A stretch of DNA of 64,000 nucleotides, from positions 1 through 64,000 of the forward strand of contig CAKZLK010000050.1 of NCBI GenBank assembly GCA_937125455.1. The letters run 5' to 3'. Below, one piece after another: positions 50,959 through 60,827 of the stretch. The DNA comes from an uncultured Aequorivita sp. GTDB lineage: Bacteria > Bacteroidota > Bacteroidia > Flavobacteriales > Flavobacteriaceae. A program made the position numbers and the translations under genes. A model generated the notes under the pieces. That model saw nothing but the letters and a program-made list of their open reading frames with translations, was not told where the DNA came from and ran no database searches. Position 1 is the stretch's first letter; each line of letters opens with the position of its first letter.

Positions 50959-51372
50959 TTATCTCACAGGCATCAGTTTTAGGGTTCTACTTCCGTTAAT
51001 ATTTTTCATGATATATATGTTATTTGCTTTTTTAGGCAACAATTCGTTTATTTTTTCTGGCCATTCTATAAATATGTAATTGCCGCTATAAAGATAATCC
51101 TCTAATCCAATATCATATGCTTCATCAATTTTCTCTATCCTGTAAAAATCGAAATGATATACAATACTATCTTTTGCTTCATACTCATTGACTATAGAAA
51201 ATGAAGGACTTCCTGATATTTCCCTAACACCAAGTTGCCCTACAAGTTCCTTTATAAGTGTAGTTTTACCTACTCCCATTTCTCCATAAAACAAAAATAC
51301 ATTTGATTCTGAGACTCTTAGGATTTTTTCAGCAACCTTGGAAATTTCGTTTTGAGTATAAGTTATTTCCAT
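50959..51372 (-). CDS. tsaE: tRNA threonylcarbamoyladenosine biosynthesis ATPase TsaE
   Basis: A 137-aa P-loop protein that, with TsaB and TsaD, installs t6A at position 37 of ANN-decoding tRNAs. Walker A is GEMGVGKTT (30-38), and ISGSPSFSIVNEY, YHFDFYRI, DIGLEDYL and FIEWPEKI are the family blocks, in standard order. Length is normal. It lies 88 nt downstream of porX on the same strand and may be co-transcribed with it. Confidence 0.94.
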   Translation of the reverse strand: MEITYTQNEISKVAEKILRVSESNVFLFYGEMGVGKTTLIKELVGQLGVREISGSPSFSIVNEYEAKDSIVYHFDFYRIEKIDEAYDIGLEDYLYSGNYIFIEWPEKINELLPKKANNIYIMKNINGSRTLKLMPVR

Positions 51373-51460
51373 CTTAATTACGGAACGAATATAAAAAAAT
51401 TCTCAATTAAATCATCATTTATTAAAAAACGACCTTGATTTAAAGATTTATTTAATGATT

Positions 51461-53011
51461 TTATCTAGGAGTAAAAACAGAAAAAGGTATAACCATTTCC
51501 TCTAAAGAAACGCCACCATGCTGGTAAGTATTTCGATAATAACTAACATAGTGGTTATAGTTGTTTGGATAGGCAAAGAAATAATCCCCTTTTGCAAAAA
51601 TAAATGAGCTACTCATATTAATTGTAGGCAAACAGATAGATTTTGGATTCTTTGCAGCCAAAACTTCTTTGTCCTCATAAGTTAAACTCTTGCCTGTTTT
51701 ATAGCGAAGATTAAGGCTTGTGTTTTTATCACCAATTACTTTTGATGGATTTTTCACATTTATTGTTCCGTGATCTGTCGTGATAATTAATTTAAAGCCC
51801 AAGCGAGCAGCTTGCTGAATAATTTCCAGTAATGGTGAATTTTTAAACCAGCTCTGTGTTAAGGAACGGTATGATTTATCATTTGAAGCCAATTCCTTAA
51901 TAACCTCCATTTCTGTTTTTGAATGCGAAAGCATGTCAACAAAATTGTAAACTACTACGGTCAAATCTTCATCCTTATGACTTTTGAAGTTTTCAACAAG
52001 CTTTTTGCCTTGTTTTAAGCTTGAAATTTTATGATAACTCCAATTTAGTTTCAGCCCCAATCGCTTAAGTTGCGCTGCGAGAAATTCTTCTTCCTTCATG
52101 TTTTTCCCTCCATCTTCAGTATCGTTCAACCAAAGGTCTGGATGCAGTTTTTCCATTTCGCTGGGCATAAGTCCGGAAAAAATTGCGTTTCGGGCATATT
52201 GTGTTGCGGTAGGTAAGATACTGCAGAAAACCTCTTCGGAAGTTTTTTTATAAATATTCGCTACTGTTGGTTCAAAAGCTTTCCATTGATCGAATCTTAA
52301 ATTATCTATAACAACCAAAAGAGTAGGTATTCCAGATTGCAACTGGGGTTGGATCTTTTCTTTAAAAAGTGTGTGCGACATTGTTGGCGCCTCACTAGGA
52401 TTTTCAAACCATTTTGGGTAGTTTTTATCTATGAACTTACAGAACTGGCTATTAGCTTCTGTCTTTTGAGACTCCAAAATTTCGAACATTCCAGAATCTT
52501 CAATATTTTCAAGCTCTAACTCCCAATAAACCAGCTTTTGATATAAGTCTTTCCATTCCTCGAAAGTATTGACCATAGAAAGATCCATTGCGATTTTTCG
52601 AAATTCCTGCTGATAGTTTGAAGTCGTTTTTTCTGAAATTAACCTGCTGTGGTCCAGATTCTTCTTTAAACTGAGCAATATCTGGTTTGGGTTAACTGGT
52701 TTTATGAGGTAATCGGCAATTTTAGAACCGATAGCCTCTTCCATAATATATTCCTCTTCACTTTTTGTTATCATCACTACTGGAATAGATGCTTGCAGTT
52801 CTTTAATTTCTGCAAGGGTTTCAAGCCCAGTAAGGCCTGGCATATTTTCATCTAAAAAAACAATATCAAAAGTTTCTTTTTTTATTTCTTCTAAAGCCTC
52901 ACTACCGCTCTGAGCCGTAGTTACTTTATAGTTTTTATTTTCAAGAAATAGAATATGTGGTTTAAGCAAATCAATCTCGTCATCTACCCATAGTACTTTT
53001 ATGTCGCTCAT
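51461..53011 (-). CDS. porX: T9SS regulator PorX (response regulator with PglZ domain)
   Basis: A 516-aa protein. The receiver domain (1-125) has VLWVDDE with the acidic pair Asp10/Asp11, phosphoacceptor Asp54 in VFLDENMPG, MITKSEEE and the Lys in LIKPVNP. After a helical linker, the C-terminal alkaline-phosphatase-like PglZ domain carries LLVVIDNLRFDQW (metal site), SILPTATQYARNAIFSG and IITTDHGTI. In Porphyromonas and Flavobacterium, PorX works with the kinase PorY and is needed for type IX secretion; its PglZ domain is reported to cleave cyclic or linear oligonucleotides. The start is ATG 53011 (MSDIKVLWVDDE). porY is not in the window. Confidence 0.93.
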   Translation of the reverse strand: MSDIKVLWVDDEIDLLKPHILFLENKNYKVTTAQSGSEALEEIKKETFDIVFLDENMPGLTGLETLAEIKELQASIPVVMITKSEEEYIMEEAIGSKIADYLIKPVNPNQILLSLKKNLDHSRLISEKTTSNYQQEFRKIAMDLSMVNTFEEWKDLYQKLVYWELELENIEDSGMFEILESQKTEANSQFCKFIDKNYPKWFENPSEAPTMSHTLFKEKIQPQLQSGIPTLLVVIDNLRFDQWKAFEPTVANIYKKTSEEVFCSILPTATQYARNAIFSGLMPSEMEKLHPDLWLNDTEDGGKNMKEEEFLAAQLKRLGLKLNWSYHKISSLKQGKKLVENFKSHKDEDLTVVVYNFVDMLSHSKTEMEVIKELASNDKSYRSLTQSWFKNSPLLEIIQQAARLGFKLIITTDHGTINVKNPSKVIGDKNTSLNLRYKTGKSLTYEDKEVLAAKNPKSICLPTINMSSSFIFAKGDYFFAYPNNYNHYVSYYRNTYQHGGVSLEEMVIPFSVFTPR

Positions 53012-53124
53012 ATATGTATATTTGTGTTTGTAAATAATTCTGCGGCTGTTGCCAAGAATATGGTCCAAAAATAGTTCCGAATTATTTCAAAAAAATCTTG
53101 AAGCTATTAATTTAAAGTTAAAGT

Positions 53125-54369
53125 TTGAAAACCCTTCCCAAACTTAAAATCATTAACGATCCCATCTATGGTTTTATTACCATACCAGGCAAACTTGTTT
53201 TTGACTTGATGGAGCATAAATACTTCCAAAGACTTCGCCGAATTTCACAAATGGGGTTTTCGTATATTGTTTATCCCGGAGCACACCACACGCGATTTCA
53301 TCATGCATTAGGAGCCATGTTTTTGATGCAAAAAGCGGTGCAAGTCCTACAGACAAAAGGCGTATACATATCCAAAGAAGAAGAAGAGGCGCTGTACATA
53401 GCTATTCTTTTACACGACATTGGCCATGGTCCTTTTTCACATGCAATGGAAAATAGCATTGTTGAAAATGTGAGCCACGAGCAAATTTCATTGCTTTTTA
53501 TGGAAGCTTTGAATAAAAAGTTTAACAAGGGATTAACGCTTGCCATTCAAATTTTCAAAGATGAATATCCTCGAAAATTTTTACACCAGTTAGTTTCTGG
53601 CCAATTGGACATGGATCGCCTAGACTATTTAAAACGCGATAGTTTTTATACCGGCGTCCCCGAAGGCACAGTTAATGCACAACGTTTGATTACAATGCTG
53701 AATGTGAAAAATGACGCTTTAGTAGTAGAAGAAAAAGGTATTTATTCTGTTGAAAGTTTCATTATTTCTAGAAGGTTAATGTACTGGCAAGTGTATCTAC
53801 ATAAAACGGGGATTGTGGCAGAGCAGCTCTTGGTTAGGGTCTTGAAACGCGCAAAGCAGTTGACAGCCAGAGGAGTGGAACTGCCCGCAAGTAAAGGATT
53901 GCATTTCTTTCTAAAAAACAATATCAGTTTAAATGATTTTTCAGACGAAGTACTCGATACCTTTTCAAAACTGGACGATTACGATATTATATCGGCAATG
54001 AAAACCTGGGTGGGTAATGATGATTTTGTCTTAAAAAATCTTTCAAAAATGCTGCTCAATAGGGATTTGCTGAAAGTTAAGGTAAAATCGGAAACTTTTT
54101 CTGCTCAAAAAGTGGAACAAAAGAGAAAAGCCTTAATTGAGTTTTTTAAAATTTCTGAAGAAGAAGCATCCTTTTTTGTTTTCACAGGCAAACTGGAAAA
54201 TCAGGCATATAGTATGGAAAAGGACACCATCAATCTGTTGAAGAAAAACGGTAAGGTTATTGACGTTGCAAAGGCTAGCGATCAACTTAATTTGGAGGCG
54301 CTTTCAAAATCGGTGGTCAAATACTATATGTGCTATCCAAAAAACAATAAGGATAGCTATCGAGGCTAA
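53125..54369 (+). CDS. HD-domain phosphohydrolase (dGTPase-like)
   Basis: A 414-aa cytosolic protein of the SAMHD1/dGTPase-like HD group. HD residues are in RFHHALGAM, LLHDIGHGPFSHAME and the later QLDMDRLDYLKRDS. The conserved opening KIINDPIYGFITIP begins at once. An in-frame TAA at 53119 and the lack of an ATG before residue 30 force a non-ATG start, TTG 53125. Substrates may be dNTPs or related nucleotides. It lies upstream of lpxD, as often seen in flavobacteria. Confidence 0.9.
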   Translation: MKTLPKLKIINDPIYGFITIPGKLVFDLMEHKYFQRLRRISQMGFSYIVYPGAHHTRFHHALGAMFLMQKAVQVLQTKGVYISKEEEEALYIAILLHDIGHGPFSHAMENSIVENVSHEQISLLFMEALNKKFNKGLTLAIQIFKDEYPRKFLHQLVSGQLDMDRLDYLKRDSFYTGVPEGTVNAQRLITMLNVKNDALVVEEKGIYSVESFIISRRLMYWQVYLHKTGIVAEQLLVRVLKRAKQLTARGVELPASKGLHFFLKNNISLNDFSDEVLDTFSKLDDYDIISAMKTWVGNDDFVLKNLSKMLLNRDLLKVKVKSETFSAQKVEQKRKALIEFFKISEEEASFFVFTGKLENQAYSMEKDTINLLKKNGKVIDVAKASDQLNLEALSKSVVKYYMCYPKNNKDSYRG

Positions 54370-54381
54370 ATCCTTTTTTTC

Positions 54382-54389
54382 TATTTTTG
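54382..54389 (+). promoter_or_regulatory. -7 promoter element upstream of lpxD
   Basis: TATTTTTG, a perfect TAnnTTTG, lies 12 nt beyond the HD gene stop. It probably starts the lipid A operon, with a leader of about 95 nt. Confidence 0.65.
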
Positions 54390-54394
54390 CAAGA

Positions 54395-54493
54395 ATGAAA
54401 ACTAACAACCGAAATTCGATTCTTTTTAAAAACACTAATTTGCGGTTGCCTTTTATGTGTACTTTGGCAAAAAAAAACCTTAACGCCCAATGA
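54395..54493 (+). CDS. Possible 32-aa leader peptide before lpxD
   Basis: An ATG 5 nt after the -7 box opens 32 codons ([20 protein letters not shown], then [12 protein letters not shown]) and stops in an ATGA overlap with the lpxD start. It has no similarity I recognise. A random frame of this length is quite possible; the exact ATGA coupling is what makes it worth listing. Confidence 0.3.
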   Translation: MKTNNRNSILFKNTNLRLPFMCTLAKKNLNAQ

Positions 54494-55515
54494 AATTTAC
54501 AGCAACCCAAATAGCAGGAATCCTCAACGGTACCGTAGATGGCGATGAAGGAGTAGAGGTTTCTAAACTCGCAAAAATTGAAGAAGGCAGTAAAGGCAGT
54601 TTAACCTTTCTTTCCAATCCAAAATACACGCACTATATATATTCAACCCAAGCTTCAATAACAATAGTTAATAATGATTTTGTTGCATCTGGTGATTTAT
54701 CAACAACACTTATTCGTGTGGAAAATGCCTATAAAGCCTTCTCGAAATTGTTGGAATATTACAATCAGGTAAAAATGAACAAAACAGGAATTGAAAATCC
54801 GGTGTTCATTTCTGAAAGTGCCAAATACGGTGAAAACTTATATTTAGGCGCTTTTTCATATATAGGGGAGAACGTTAAAATTGGTGATAATGTAAAAATT
54901 TATCCCAACGTATACATAGGAGATAATGTTACTGTTGGCAATAATACTGTTTTATTTACAGGCGCAAAGATTTATTCAGAAACTGTCATAGGAAATTTCT
55001 GTGTAATAAACAGTGGAGTTGTTATTGGTGCGGATGGTTTTGGTTTTACCCCAAATGAAAAAGGAGAGTATCACAAAGTGCCGCAAACCGGCAATGTAAT
55101 CATTGAAGATAATGTAGATATTGGCCCTGCAACAACAATAGATCGCGCTACTTTGGGATCAACCGTAATAAAGAAAGGTGTAAAATTAGATAATCAAATT
55201 CAGATAGCACATAATGTCACCATAGGTGAAAACACAGTGATTGCTGCTCAGACTGGTATTGCCGGTTCTACCAAGATAGGAAAAAATTGTATTATTGGAG
55301 GTCAAGTAGGTATTGCCGGACATATTGTTATTGGCAATAATGTGAAAATTCAGGCACAGAGTGGAATAGGAAGAAATGTAAAAGACGATGAAACACTGCA
55401 GGGATCACCAGCCTTGAATTATGGCGATTTTAATAAAAGTTATGTTTATTTTAAAAACCTTCCAAAAATAATGGAAAGGTTAAATATAGTTGAAAAAAAG
55501 CTCGATAATGAATGA
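54490..55515 (+). CDS. lpxD: UDP-3-O-acylglucosamine N-acyltransferase LpxD
   Basis: A 341-aa enzyme for the third step of lipid A synthesis, adding a 3-hydroxyacyl chain from ACP to the 2-amino group. The N-terminal uridine-binding domain (about 1-105; [14 protein letters not shown]-like LTFLSNPKY) precedes a left-handed beta helix of hexapeptide repeats (about 110-315), with catalytic His241 in QIAHNV, and a C-terminal helix. Its 3' end overlaps the start of lpxC/fabZ by 8 nt (ATGAATGA). A second LpxD-like gene lies at 58444. Confidence 0.95.
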   Translation: MKFTATQIAGILNGTVDGDEGVEVSKLAKIEEGSKGSLTFLSNPKYTHYIYSTQASITIVNNDFVASGDLSTTLIRVENAYKAFSKLLEYYNQVKMNKTGIENPVFISESAKYGENLYLGAFSYIGENVKIGDNVKIYPNVYIGDNVTVGNNTVLFTGAKIYSETVIGNFCVINSGVVIGADGFGFTPNEKGEYHKVPQTGNVIIEDNVDIGPATTIDRATLGSTVIKKGVKLDNQIQIAHNVTIGENTVIAAQTGIAGSTKIGKNCIIGGQVGIAGHIVIGNNVKIQAQSGIGRNVKDDETLQGSPALNYGDFNKSYVYFKNLPKIMERLNIVEKKLDNE

Positions 55516-56914
55516 AAGTGTTGTAAAACAGCGCACCATTGGTAAGGAAATTTCACTTACCGGAGTCGGTTTGCATACAGGCAAAGAGGTAACGATAACC
55601 TTTAAACCAGCACCCGAAAATCACGGATATACTTTTGTGAGAACTGATTTGGAAGGACATCCCGTAATTGAAGCAGACGCAAATTATGTGGTTAATACGC
55701 AGCGAGGCACCAATTTGGAAAAACGCGGGGTTAAAATCCAAACTTCGGAACACGTACTTGCCGCATTGGTAGGACTTGAGGTGGATAACTGCATTATGGA
55801 ACTCAATGCCTCCGAACCACCAATTATGGATGGCTCATCAAAGTTTTTCGTGGAAGCCGTAGAAATGGCAGGAGTAGTGGAACAGGACGCTCCACGGGAA
55901 GAATATGTTGTAAAAGAAGTTATCTCCTATTTGGATGAAGAAACCGGAAGCGAAATTATTGTGATGCCTTCTGATGAATACCAAATAACCACAATGGTTG
56001 ATTTTGGCACAAAGGTTTTGGGCACGCAAAATGCTTCCCTAAAGCATATTTCAGATTTCAAGGACGAAATTGCCAATGCTAGAACCTTTAGTTTCCTTCA
56101 CGAAATTGAAATGTTGCTAGAAAACGGCTTGATTAAAGGAGGAGATCTAAACAATGCAATTGTGTATGTGGACAAAGAACTTTCCCCGAGCACTATGGAC
56201 AAACTCCGAACTGCTTTTGGAAAAGACTCAATTTCTGTTAAACCTAACGGAATTTTAGACAACCTTACTCTTCACTATCCAAATGAAGCTGCAAGGCATA
56301 AGCTTTTGGATGTTATAGGAGATTTGGCTTTGGTAGGCACTCGCATACGCGGTAAAGTAATTGCAAATAAACCGGGGCATCACGTAAACACTCAGTTTGC
56401 CAAAAAACTTTCAAAAATCATAAAGTTGGAAGCTCGAAACAACATTCCAAAATTCGACATCAACCAACCTCCAGTAAAAGATGTTAACCAAATTATGGCT
56501 ATGCTTCCGCACAGACCACCATTTTTATTGGTTGACAAAATTATGGAAATGAGCGATACGCATGTGGTGGGGCTCAAAAATGTAACGATGAACGAACCTT
56601 TCTTTGTCGGTCATTTTCCAGGAGCACCTGTAATGCCAGGTGTTCTGATAGTAGAGGCAATGGCACAAACAGGAGGGATTTTAGCATTAAGCACCGTTCC
56701 AGATCCAGAAAATTATCTCACATTTTTTATGAAGATAAACAATGTGAAGTTTAAACAACAGGTAAACCCTGGAGACACCTTAATTTTCGTATTGAAATTA
56801 ATTTCTCCCATTCGCCGTGGAATTGTACATATGCAAGGAAACGCGTACGCAAATGATAAATTGGTAACCGAGGCCGAGTTGATGGCCCAAATGGTAAAAA
56901 CAAAAAACTTATAG
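55508..56914 (+). CDS. lpxC/fabZ: Bifunctional LpxC deacetylase / FabZ dehydratase
   Basis: A 468-aa fusion typical of Bacteroidota. The N-terminal LpxC (about 1-305) removes acetate from UDP-3-O-acyl-GlcNAc, the committed lipid A step; zinc and active-site residues are in [20 protein letters not shown] and KPGHHVNT. The C-terminal FabZ hot-dog domain (about 325-468) dehydrates 3-hydroxyacyl-ACP, with [13 protein letters not shown] and the catalytic [20 protein letters not shown]. The fusion joins the enzymes competing for the same 3-hydroxyacyl pool. ATG 55508 is the start, coupled to lpxD. Confidence 0.96.
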   Translation: MNESVVKQRTIGKEISLTGVGLHTGKEVTITFKPAPENHGYTFVRTDLEGHPVIEADANYVVNTQRGTNLEKRGVKIQTSEHVLAALVGLEVDNCIMELNASEPPIMDGSSKFFVEAVEMAGVVEQDAPREEYVVKEVISYLDEETGSEIIVMPSDEYQITTMVDFGTKVLGTQNASLKHISDFKDEIANARTFSFLHEIEMLLENGLIKGGDLNNAIVYVDKELSPSTMDKLRTAFGKDSISVKPNGILDNLTLHYPNEAARHKLLDVIGDLALVGTRIRGKVIANKPGHHVNTQFAKKLSKIIKLEARNNIPKFDINQPPVKDVNQIMAMLPHRPPFLLVDKIMEMSDTHVVGLKNVTMNEPFFVGHFPGAPVMPGVLIVEAMAQTGGILALSTVPDPENYLTFFMKINNVKFKQQVNPGDTLIFVLKLISPIRRGIVHMQGNAYANDKLVTEAELMAQMVKTKNL

Positions 56915-57001
56915 GTAAACTGAGCGTTTGTATAAAACTCTTTTAAAAGAAATATGATAATACTTGCGCATTTCAGCTATAAAAAACAATAAACAATAGA
57001 A

Positions 57002-57787
57002 ATGAATCAACCACTTGCATACGTCCATCCGGGCGCAAAAATAGCTAAAAACGTTGTGATAGAGCCGTTTACAACAATACACAATAATGTTGTAATTGGT
57101 GAAGGAACCTGGATTGGGAGCAATGTAACCATTATGGAAGGTGCACGAATCGGTAAGAATTGTAATATTTTTCCAGGTGCTGTAATTTCTGCAGTTCCAC
57201 AGGATTTAAAATTTAAAGATGAAGATACAACGGTTGAAATTGGCGATGGCACTACAATACGTGAATATGTAACCATAAATCGTGGGACTATTGATCGCGG
57301 AAAAACCGTAGTTGGTAAAAACTGCTGGATTATGGCCTATTGCCATATTGCACATGATTGTATTGTGGGCGATAACTGTATATTTTCAAACAATAGTACA
57401 CTAGCTGGGCACATTACAGTTGGTGATTATGTTGTTTTGGCTGGAATGACAGCTGTACATCAATTTTGTATGATTGGAAATCATGCATTTGTTACTGGGG
57501 GTTCATTGGTTAGAAAAGATGTTCCGCCATTTGTAAAGGCTGCTCGTGAACCACTTAGTTATGTGGGTATAAACAGTATCGGACTTCGCAGAAGGGGTTT
57601 TACTCCACAAAAAATTACTGAGATTCAAAATATTTACAGAATTCTTTATCAAAAAAATTACAATACTTCCCAGGCAGCTGAAATTATTGAGGCCGAGATG
57701 GAAGCCACTCCAGAACGTGATGAAATACTCCAGTTCATTAAGAATTCAAAACGAGGAATTATGAAAGGCTATTTTAATTCAAATTAA
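57002..57787 (+). CDS. lpxA: UDP-N-acetylglucosamine acyltransferase LpxA
   Basis: A 261-aa enzyme for the first step of lipid A synthesis, moving a 3-hydroxyacyl chain from ACP to UDP-GlcNAc. Left-handed beta-helix hexapeptide repeats run from about 10 to 180, with catalytic His118 in CHIAHDC. The C-terminal helical domain (about 185-261; GINSIGLRRRGFTPQKI) is family-typical. It lies 87 nt after lpxC/fabZ and 55 nt before efp. Confidence 0.95.
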   Translation: MNQPLAYVHPGAKIAKNVVIEPFTTIHNNVVIGEGTWIGSNVTIMEGARIGKNCNIFPGAVISAVPQDLKFKDEDTTVEIGDGTTIREYVTINRGTIDRGKTVVGKNCWIMAYCHIAHDCIVGDNCIFSNNSTLAGHITVGDYVVLAGMTAVHQFCMIGNHAFVTGGSLVRKDVPPFVKAAREPLSYVGINSIGLRRRGFTPQKITEIQNIYRILYQKNYNTSQAAEIIEAEMEATPERDEILQFIKNSKRGIMKGYFNSN

Positions 57788-57842
57788 ATAGCGATTCCAA
57801 AAAAACACAATAGTAAAAATCAACTATAAAAAATAAGCAATA

Positions 57843-58409
57843 ATGGCAACATCATCAGATATTAGAAAAGGACTTTGTATCCGCTATAACAACGACATAT
57901 ATAAAATAATTGAATTCCTTCACGTAAAACCTGGTAAAGGTCCAGCTTTTGTTCGCACTAAACTGAAAAGTGTTACTACAGGAAAAGTTATAGACAATAC
58001 TTTTTCCGCTGGTCATAAAATAGACGATGTACGCGTGGAGACCCATAAATTCCAATATCTTTATAACGAAGGCGATATGTATCATTTTATGAATACAGAT
58101 GATTACTCCCAAATTCGTTTAATGAAAGATATACTAGACGTTCCTGAATTGATGAAAGAGGGCGAAATAGTTACAGTTCTTATCAATACAGAAGACAGTG
58201 CCCCACTTTCTGTTGAAATGCCAGCGCATGTGGTATTGGAAGTGACGTCAACAGAACCAGGTGTGAAAGGCAATACGGCAACAAATGCAACCAAACCTGC
58301 TATTGTTGAAACAGGAGCCGAAATCAATGTGCCTCTTTTTATTAATGAAGGAGATAAAATTAGAATTGATACCGAAAAAGGACACTATCAAGAACGAATG
58401 AAAGAGTAA
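57843..58409 (+). CDS. efp: Elongation factor P
   Basis: A 188-aa ribosome-binding factor that rescues stalling at polyproline. Three beta-barrel domains are present. The loop PGKG at 30-33 places Lys32 at the position modified or kept bare in other bacteria; neither epmA nor ymfI-type modification genes are in the window. RIDTEKGHYQERMKE at the C-terminus is typical. It is embedded between two lipid A genes and probably shares their transcript. Confidence 0.96.
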   Translation: MATSSDIRKGLCIRYNNDIYKIIEFLHVKPGKGPAFVRTKLKSVTTGKVIDNTFSAGHKIDDVRVETHKFQYLYNEGDMYHFMNTDDYSQIRLMKDILDVPELMKEGEIVTVLINTEDSAPLSVEMPAHVVLEVTSTEPGVKGNTATNATKPAIVETGAEINVPLFINEGDKIRIDTEKGHYQERMKE

Positions 58410-58443
58410 TTGCTTAATGCAATAAATTTTAAAAAAAAACACT

Positions 58444-59382
58444 GTGAAATTCCCAACTCCCCAAACTCTTGAAAATATTGCTGTTATAATTGGCTCTGAC
58501 TATGTTGGAGAAGCAAATTTCCCAGTTTTTGGAATGAATGAAATTCATGTTGTACAACCTGGGGATATTGTTTTTGTGGACCATCCGAAATATTACGACA
58601 AGGCTTTACAATCTCAGGCGACAGTAATCCTCATCAATAAAAAAGTAGATTGTCCTGTGGGGAAGGCATTGCTTATTTCCGATGATCCATTTCGCGATTT
58701 TAATAAATTAACAAATTATTTCAAGCCTTTCCGAAATGCCAATAGCGCCATTTCAGAATCTGCAGAAATAGGAGAGGGCACCGTAATCCAGCCGAATGTT
58801 TTTGTTGGAAATAACGTGAAAATAGGCCGCGATTGTCTGATCCATTCCAACGTTTGTATATACGACAATACTATTATCGGAAACAGTGTAACAATACACG
58901 CTGGAACAGTTTTAGGTAGTGATGCATTTTACTACAAAAATCGACCAGAAAAATTTGATAAGCTTTTAAGTGGTGGAAACGTAGTGATTGAAGATAATGT
59001 TGACCTTGGAGCACTTTGCACGATAGATAAAGGAGTAACAGCCTCTACCACAATTAGGGAAGGCTCAAAATTGGATAATCAAGTTCATGTAGGCCACGAT
59101 ACTATTATTGGCAAGCGTTGTTTGATAGCTTCACAAGTTGGTATAGCAGGCTGTGTGTTGATTGAGGATTTTGTTACAATATGGGGGCAAGTAGGAATTA
59201 CAAGCGGTATAACAATCGGAGAAAAAGCTGTAATTTCTGCACAGAGTGGGGTGAGTAAATCATTGCCAGGAAACAAATCATATTTTGGAACGCCTGCAGA
59301 TGAATTCAGAAAAAAATATAAGGAGTTGGCTTCAATAAAGCTTATTCCAGACATTATAGAAAAATTGGACAAATTACCATGA
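58444..59382 (+). CDS. Second LpxD-like acyltransferase
   Basis: A 312-aa paralogue of LpxD. The N-terminal domain (about 1-95; VQPGDIVFVDHPKYYDKAL) is followed by hexapeptide repeats (about 100-280), with the presumed catalytic His in QVHVGHDTIIG. It starts with GTG at 58444, set by the conserved opening. Paired LpxD genes, one in each half of the block around efp, recur in flavobacteria. The second may prefer another acyl chain or sugar nucleotide; that is inference. Its stop overlaps the next start by 4 nt (ATGA). Confidence 0.88.
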   Translation: MKFPTPQTLENIAVIIGSDYVGEANFPVFGMNEIHVVQPGDIVFVDHPKYYDKALQSQATVILINKKVDCPVGKALLISDDPFRDFNKLTNYFKPFRNANSAISESAEIGEGTVIQPNVFVGNNVKIGRDCLIHSNVCIYDNTIIGNSVTIHAGTVLGSDAFYYKNRPEKFDKLLSGGNVVIEDNVDLGALCTIDKGVTASTTIREGSKLDNQVHVGHDTIIGKRCLIASQVGIAGCVLIEDFVTIWGQVGITSGITIGEKAVISAQSGVSKSLPGNKSYFGTPADEFRKKYKELASIKLIPDIIEKLDKLP

Positions 59383-59792
59383 GTAGTACAGCAAAAAAAA
59401 TAGTACGAGATTTTTACAGATCAGATATTTTAAGGGACGAAACTGTTTTAGAGCGGTTTTTCCATCCAGATTTAGTGCTTATTTGGAACAGCGCCAACGG
59501 CCTTTCAATCATGCACTATGATGACATTGTAAGCTTTTTTGGAGAAGTAAGAAGGTCTTACAATGATCTTAGGATAGAGGTAAGTCATCTTTTGGCTGAC
59601 GACAATCACGTAACGATTCGTTATAAATATTATATCCGCACTATGGAGAATCCAGATGAGGAATTGGGGATAGCACACTTCATTGCCATTTGGGAAATAA
59701 AAGACGATAAAATCTATAGAGGGTATCAAATTAGTCAACCAGTAACAGATAAGGATGATACCAACGAAAGCTACCACAGAGTTAAGGTTTAA
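59379..59792 (+). CDS. NTF2-like (SnoaL-type) protein
   Basis: A 137-aa small cytosolic protein with an NTF2-like cone fold: N-terminal helices (AKKIVRDFYRSDILRDE), then a curved sheet (VSHLLADDNHVTIRYKYYIR, IAIWEIKDDKIYRGYQI). FFHPDLVLIWNSANGL is a family-like segment. It is coupled to the LpxD paralogue through an ATGA overlap. NTF2-like proteins may be enzymes or binding proteins and no catalytic pair is evident here. Function unknown. Confidence 0.85.
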   Translation: MSSTAKKIVRDFYRSDILRDETVLERFFHPDLVLIWNSANGLSIMHYDDIVSFFGEVRRSYNDLRIEVSHLLADDNHVTIRYKYYIRTMENPDEELGIAHFIAIWEIKDDKIYRGYQISQPVTDKDDTNESYHRVKV

Positions 59793-59820
59793 TATCTTTT
59801 AAATCCGTCAACAAAAGCCG

Positions 59821-59828
59821 TATCTTTG
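59821..59828 (+). promoter_or_regulatory. -7 promoter element for sucD
   Basis: TATCTTTG, a perfect TAnnTTTG, lies 75 nt before the sucD ATG, predicting a leader of about 70 nt. Confidence 0.7.
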
Positions 59829-59903
59829 CGGCAATTCTAAAAAAACAATACACAGTTTTCAATTGAATAATAAATATATATAATAAATAGAAAATACTTA
59901 AAA

Positions 59904-60776
59904 ATGAGCGTTTTAGTAAACAAAAATTCAAAAGTAATAGTTCAAGGTTTCACGGGTAGTGAAGGTACTTTTCACGCCGAACAAATGATTGAGTACGGGA
60001 CTAATGTTGTAGGTGGGGTAACCCCAGGGAAAGGTGGTCAAAAACATTTGGACAAACCAGTTTTCAATACCGTTTCGGAAGCAGTTGAAAAAACAGGTGC
60101 CGATACAACTATTATTTTCGTCCCACCAGCATTTGCTGCAGACGCCATTATGGAAGCCGCTGACGCAGGTATAAAGGTTATTATCACCATTACCGAAGGA
60201 ATTCCAGTTAAAGACATGATTACTGCTTCCGATTATATAAAAGATAGAAACTGCCGTCTTATTGGCCCTAACTGCCCTGGAGTTATTACACCCGGTGAAG
60301 CAAAAGTAGGTATTATGCCAGGTTTTGTTTTCAAAAAAGGAACAGTAGGTATTGTTTCAAAATCTGGAACGCTTACTTATGAAGCAGCAGATCAGGTTGT
60401 GAAGCAGGGTCTTGGAATTACAACCGCAATAGGTATTGGTGGTGATCCAATCATTGGAACTACAACAAAAGAAGCTTTGGAAATGTTAATTATGGATCCT
60501 GATAGCGAAGCTGTAGTTATGATTGGTGAGATTGGAGGTCAATTGGAAATAGACGCTGCCAATTGGTATAAAAATAGTGGGATTAAAAAACCTGTAATCG
60601 GTTTTATTGCTGGAGAAACTGCGCCTGCTGGACGTACTATGGGGCACGCGGGAGCGATTGTAGGTGGAAGTGATGATACTGCGCAGGCCAAGAAAAAAGT
60701 AATGCGCGAGTGTGGCATCCACGTAGTGGAATCTCCTGCTGAAATTGGAAAAAAGGTAGCTGAAGTTTTAGGCTAA
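59904..60776 (+). CDS. sucD: Succinate-CoA ligase alpha subunit
   Basis: A 290-aa TCA-cycle subunit that binds CoA and carries the phosphohistidine. The CoA-binding Rossmann domain (about 1-130) has VQGFTGSEGTFHAEQM and GGVTPGKGG. IGPNCPGVITPGE and SKSGTLTYEA follow. The phosphorylated His248 is in MGHAGAIVGG. Length is standard. The beta subunit gene sucC is not adjacent, which is common in this phylum. A terminator follows. Confidence 0.96.
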   Translation: MSVLVNKNSKVIVQGFTGSEGTFHAEQMIEYGTNVVGGVTPGKGGQKHLDKPVFNTVSEAVEKTGADTTIIFVPPAFAADAIMEAADAGIKVIITITEGIPVKDMITASDYIKDRNCRLIGPNCPGVITPGEAKVGIMPGFVFKKGTVGIVSKSGTLTYEAADQVVKQGLGITTAIGIGGDPIIGTTTKEALEMLIMDPDSEAVVMIGEIGGQLEIDAANWYKNSGIKKPVIGFIAGETAPAGRTMGHAGAIVGGSDDTAQAKKKVMRECGIHVVESPAEIGKKVAEVLG

Positions 60777-60796
60777 TAGTATAGAATATATTAAAG

Positions 60797-60827
60797 AAGC
60801 TCTGTGAAATTCACAGGGCTTTTTTTA
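60797..60827 (+). terminator. sucD terminator
   Basis: AAGCTCTGTGA pairs with TCACAGGGCTT (one G-T pair) and is followed by T7. Confidence 0.85.
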
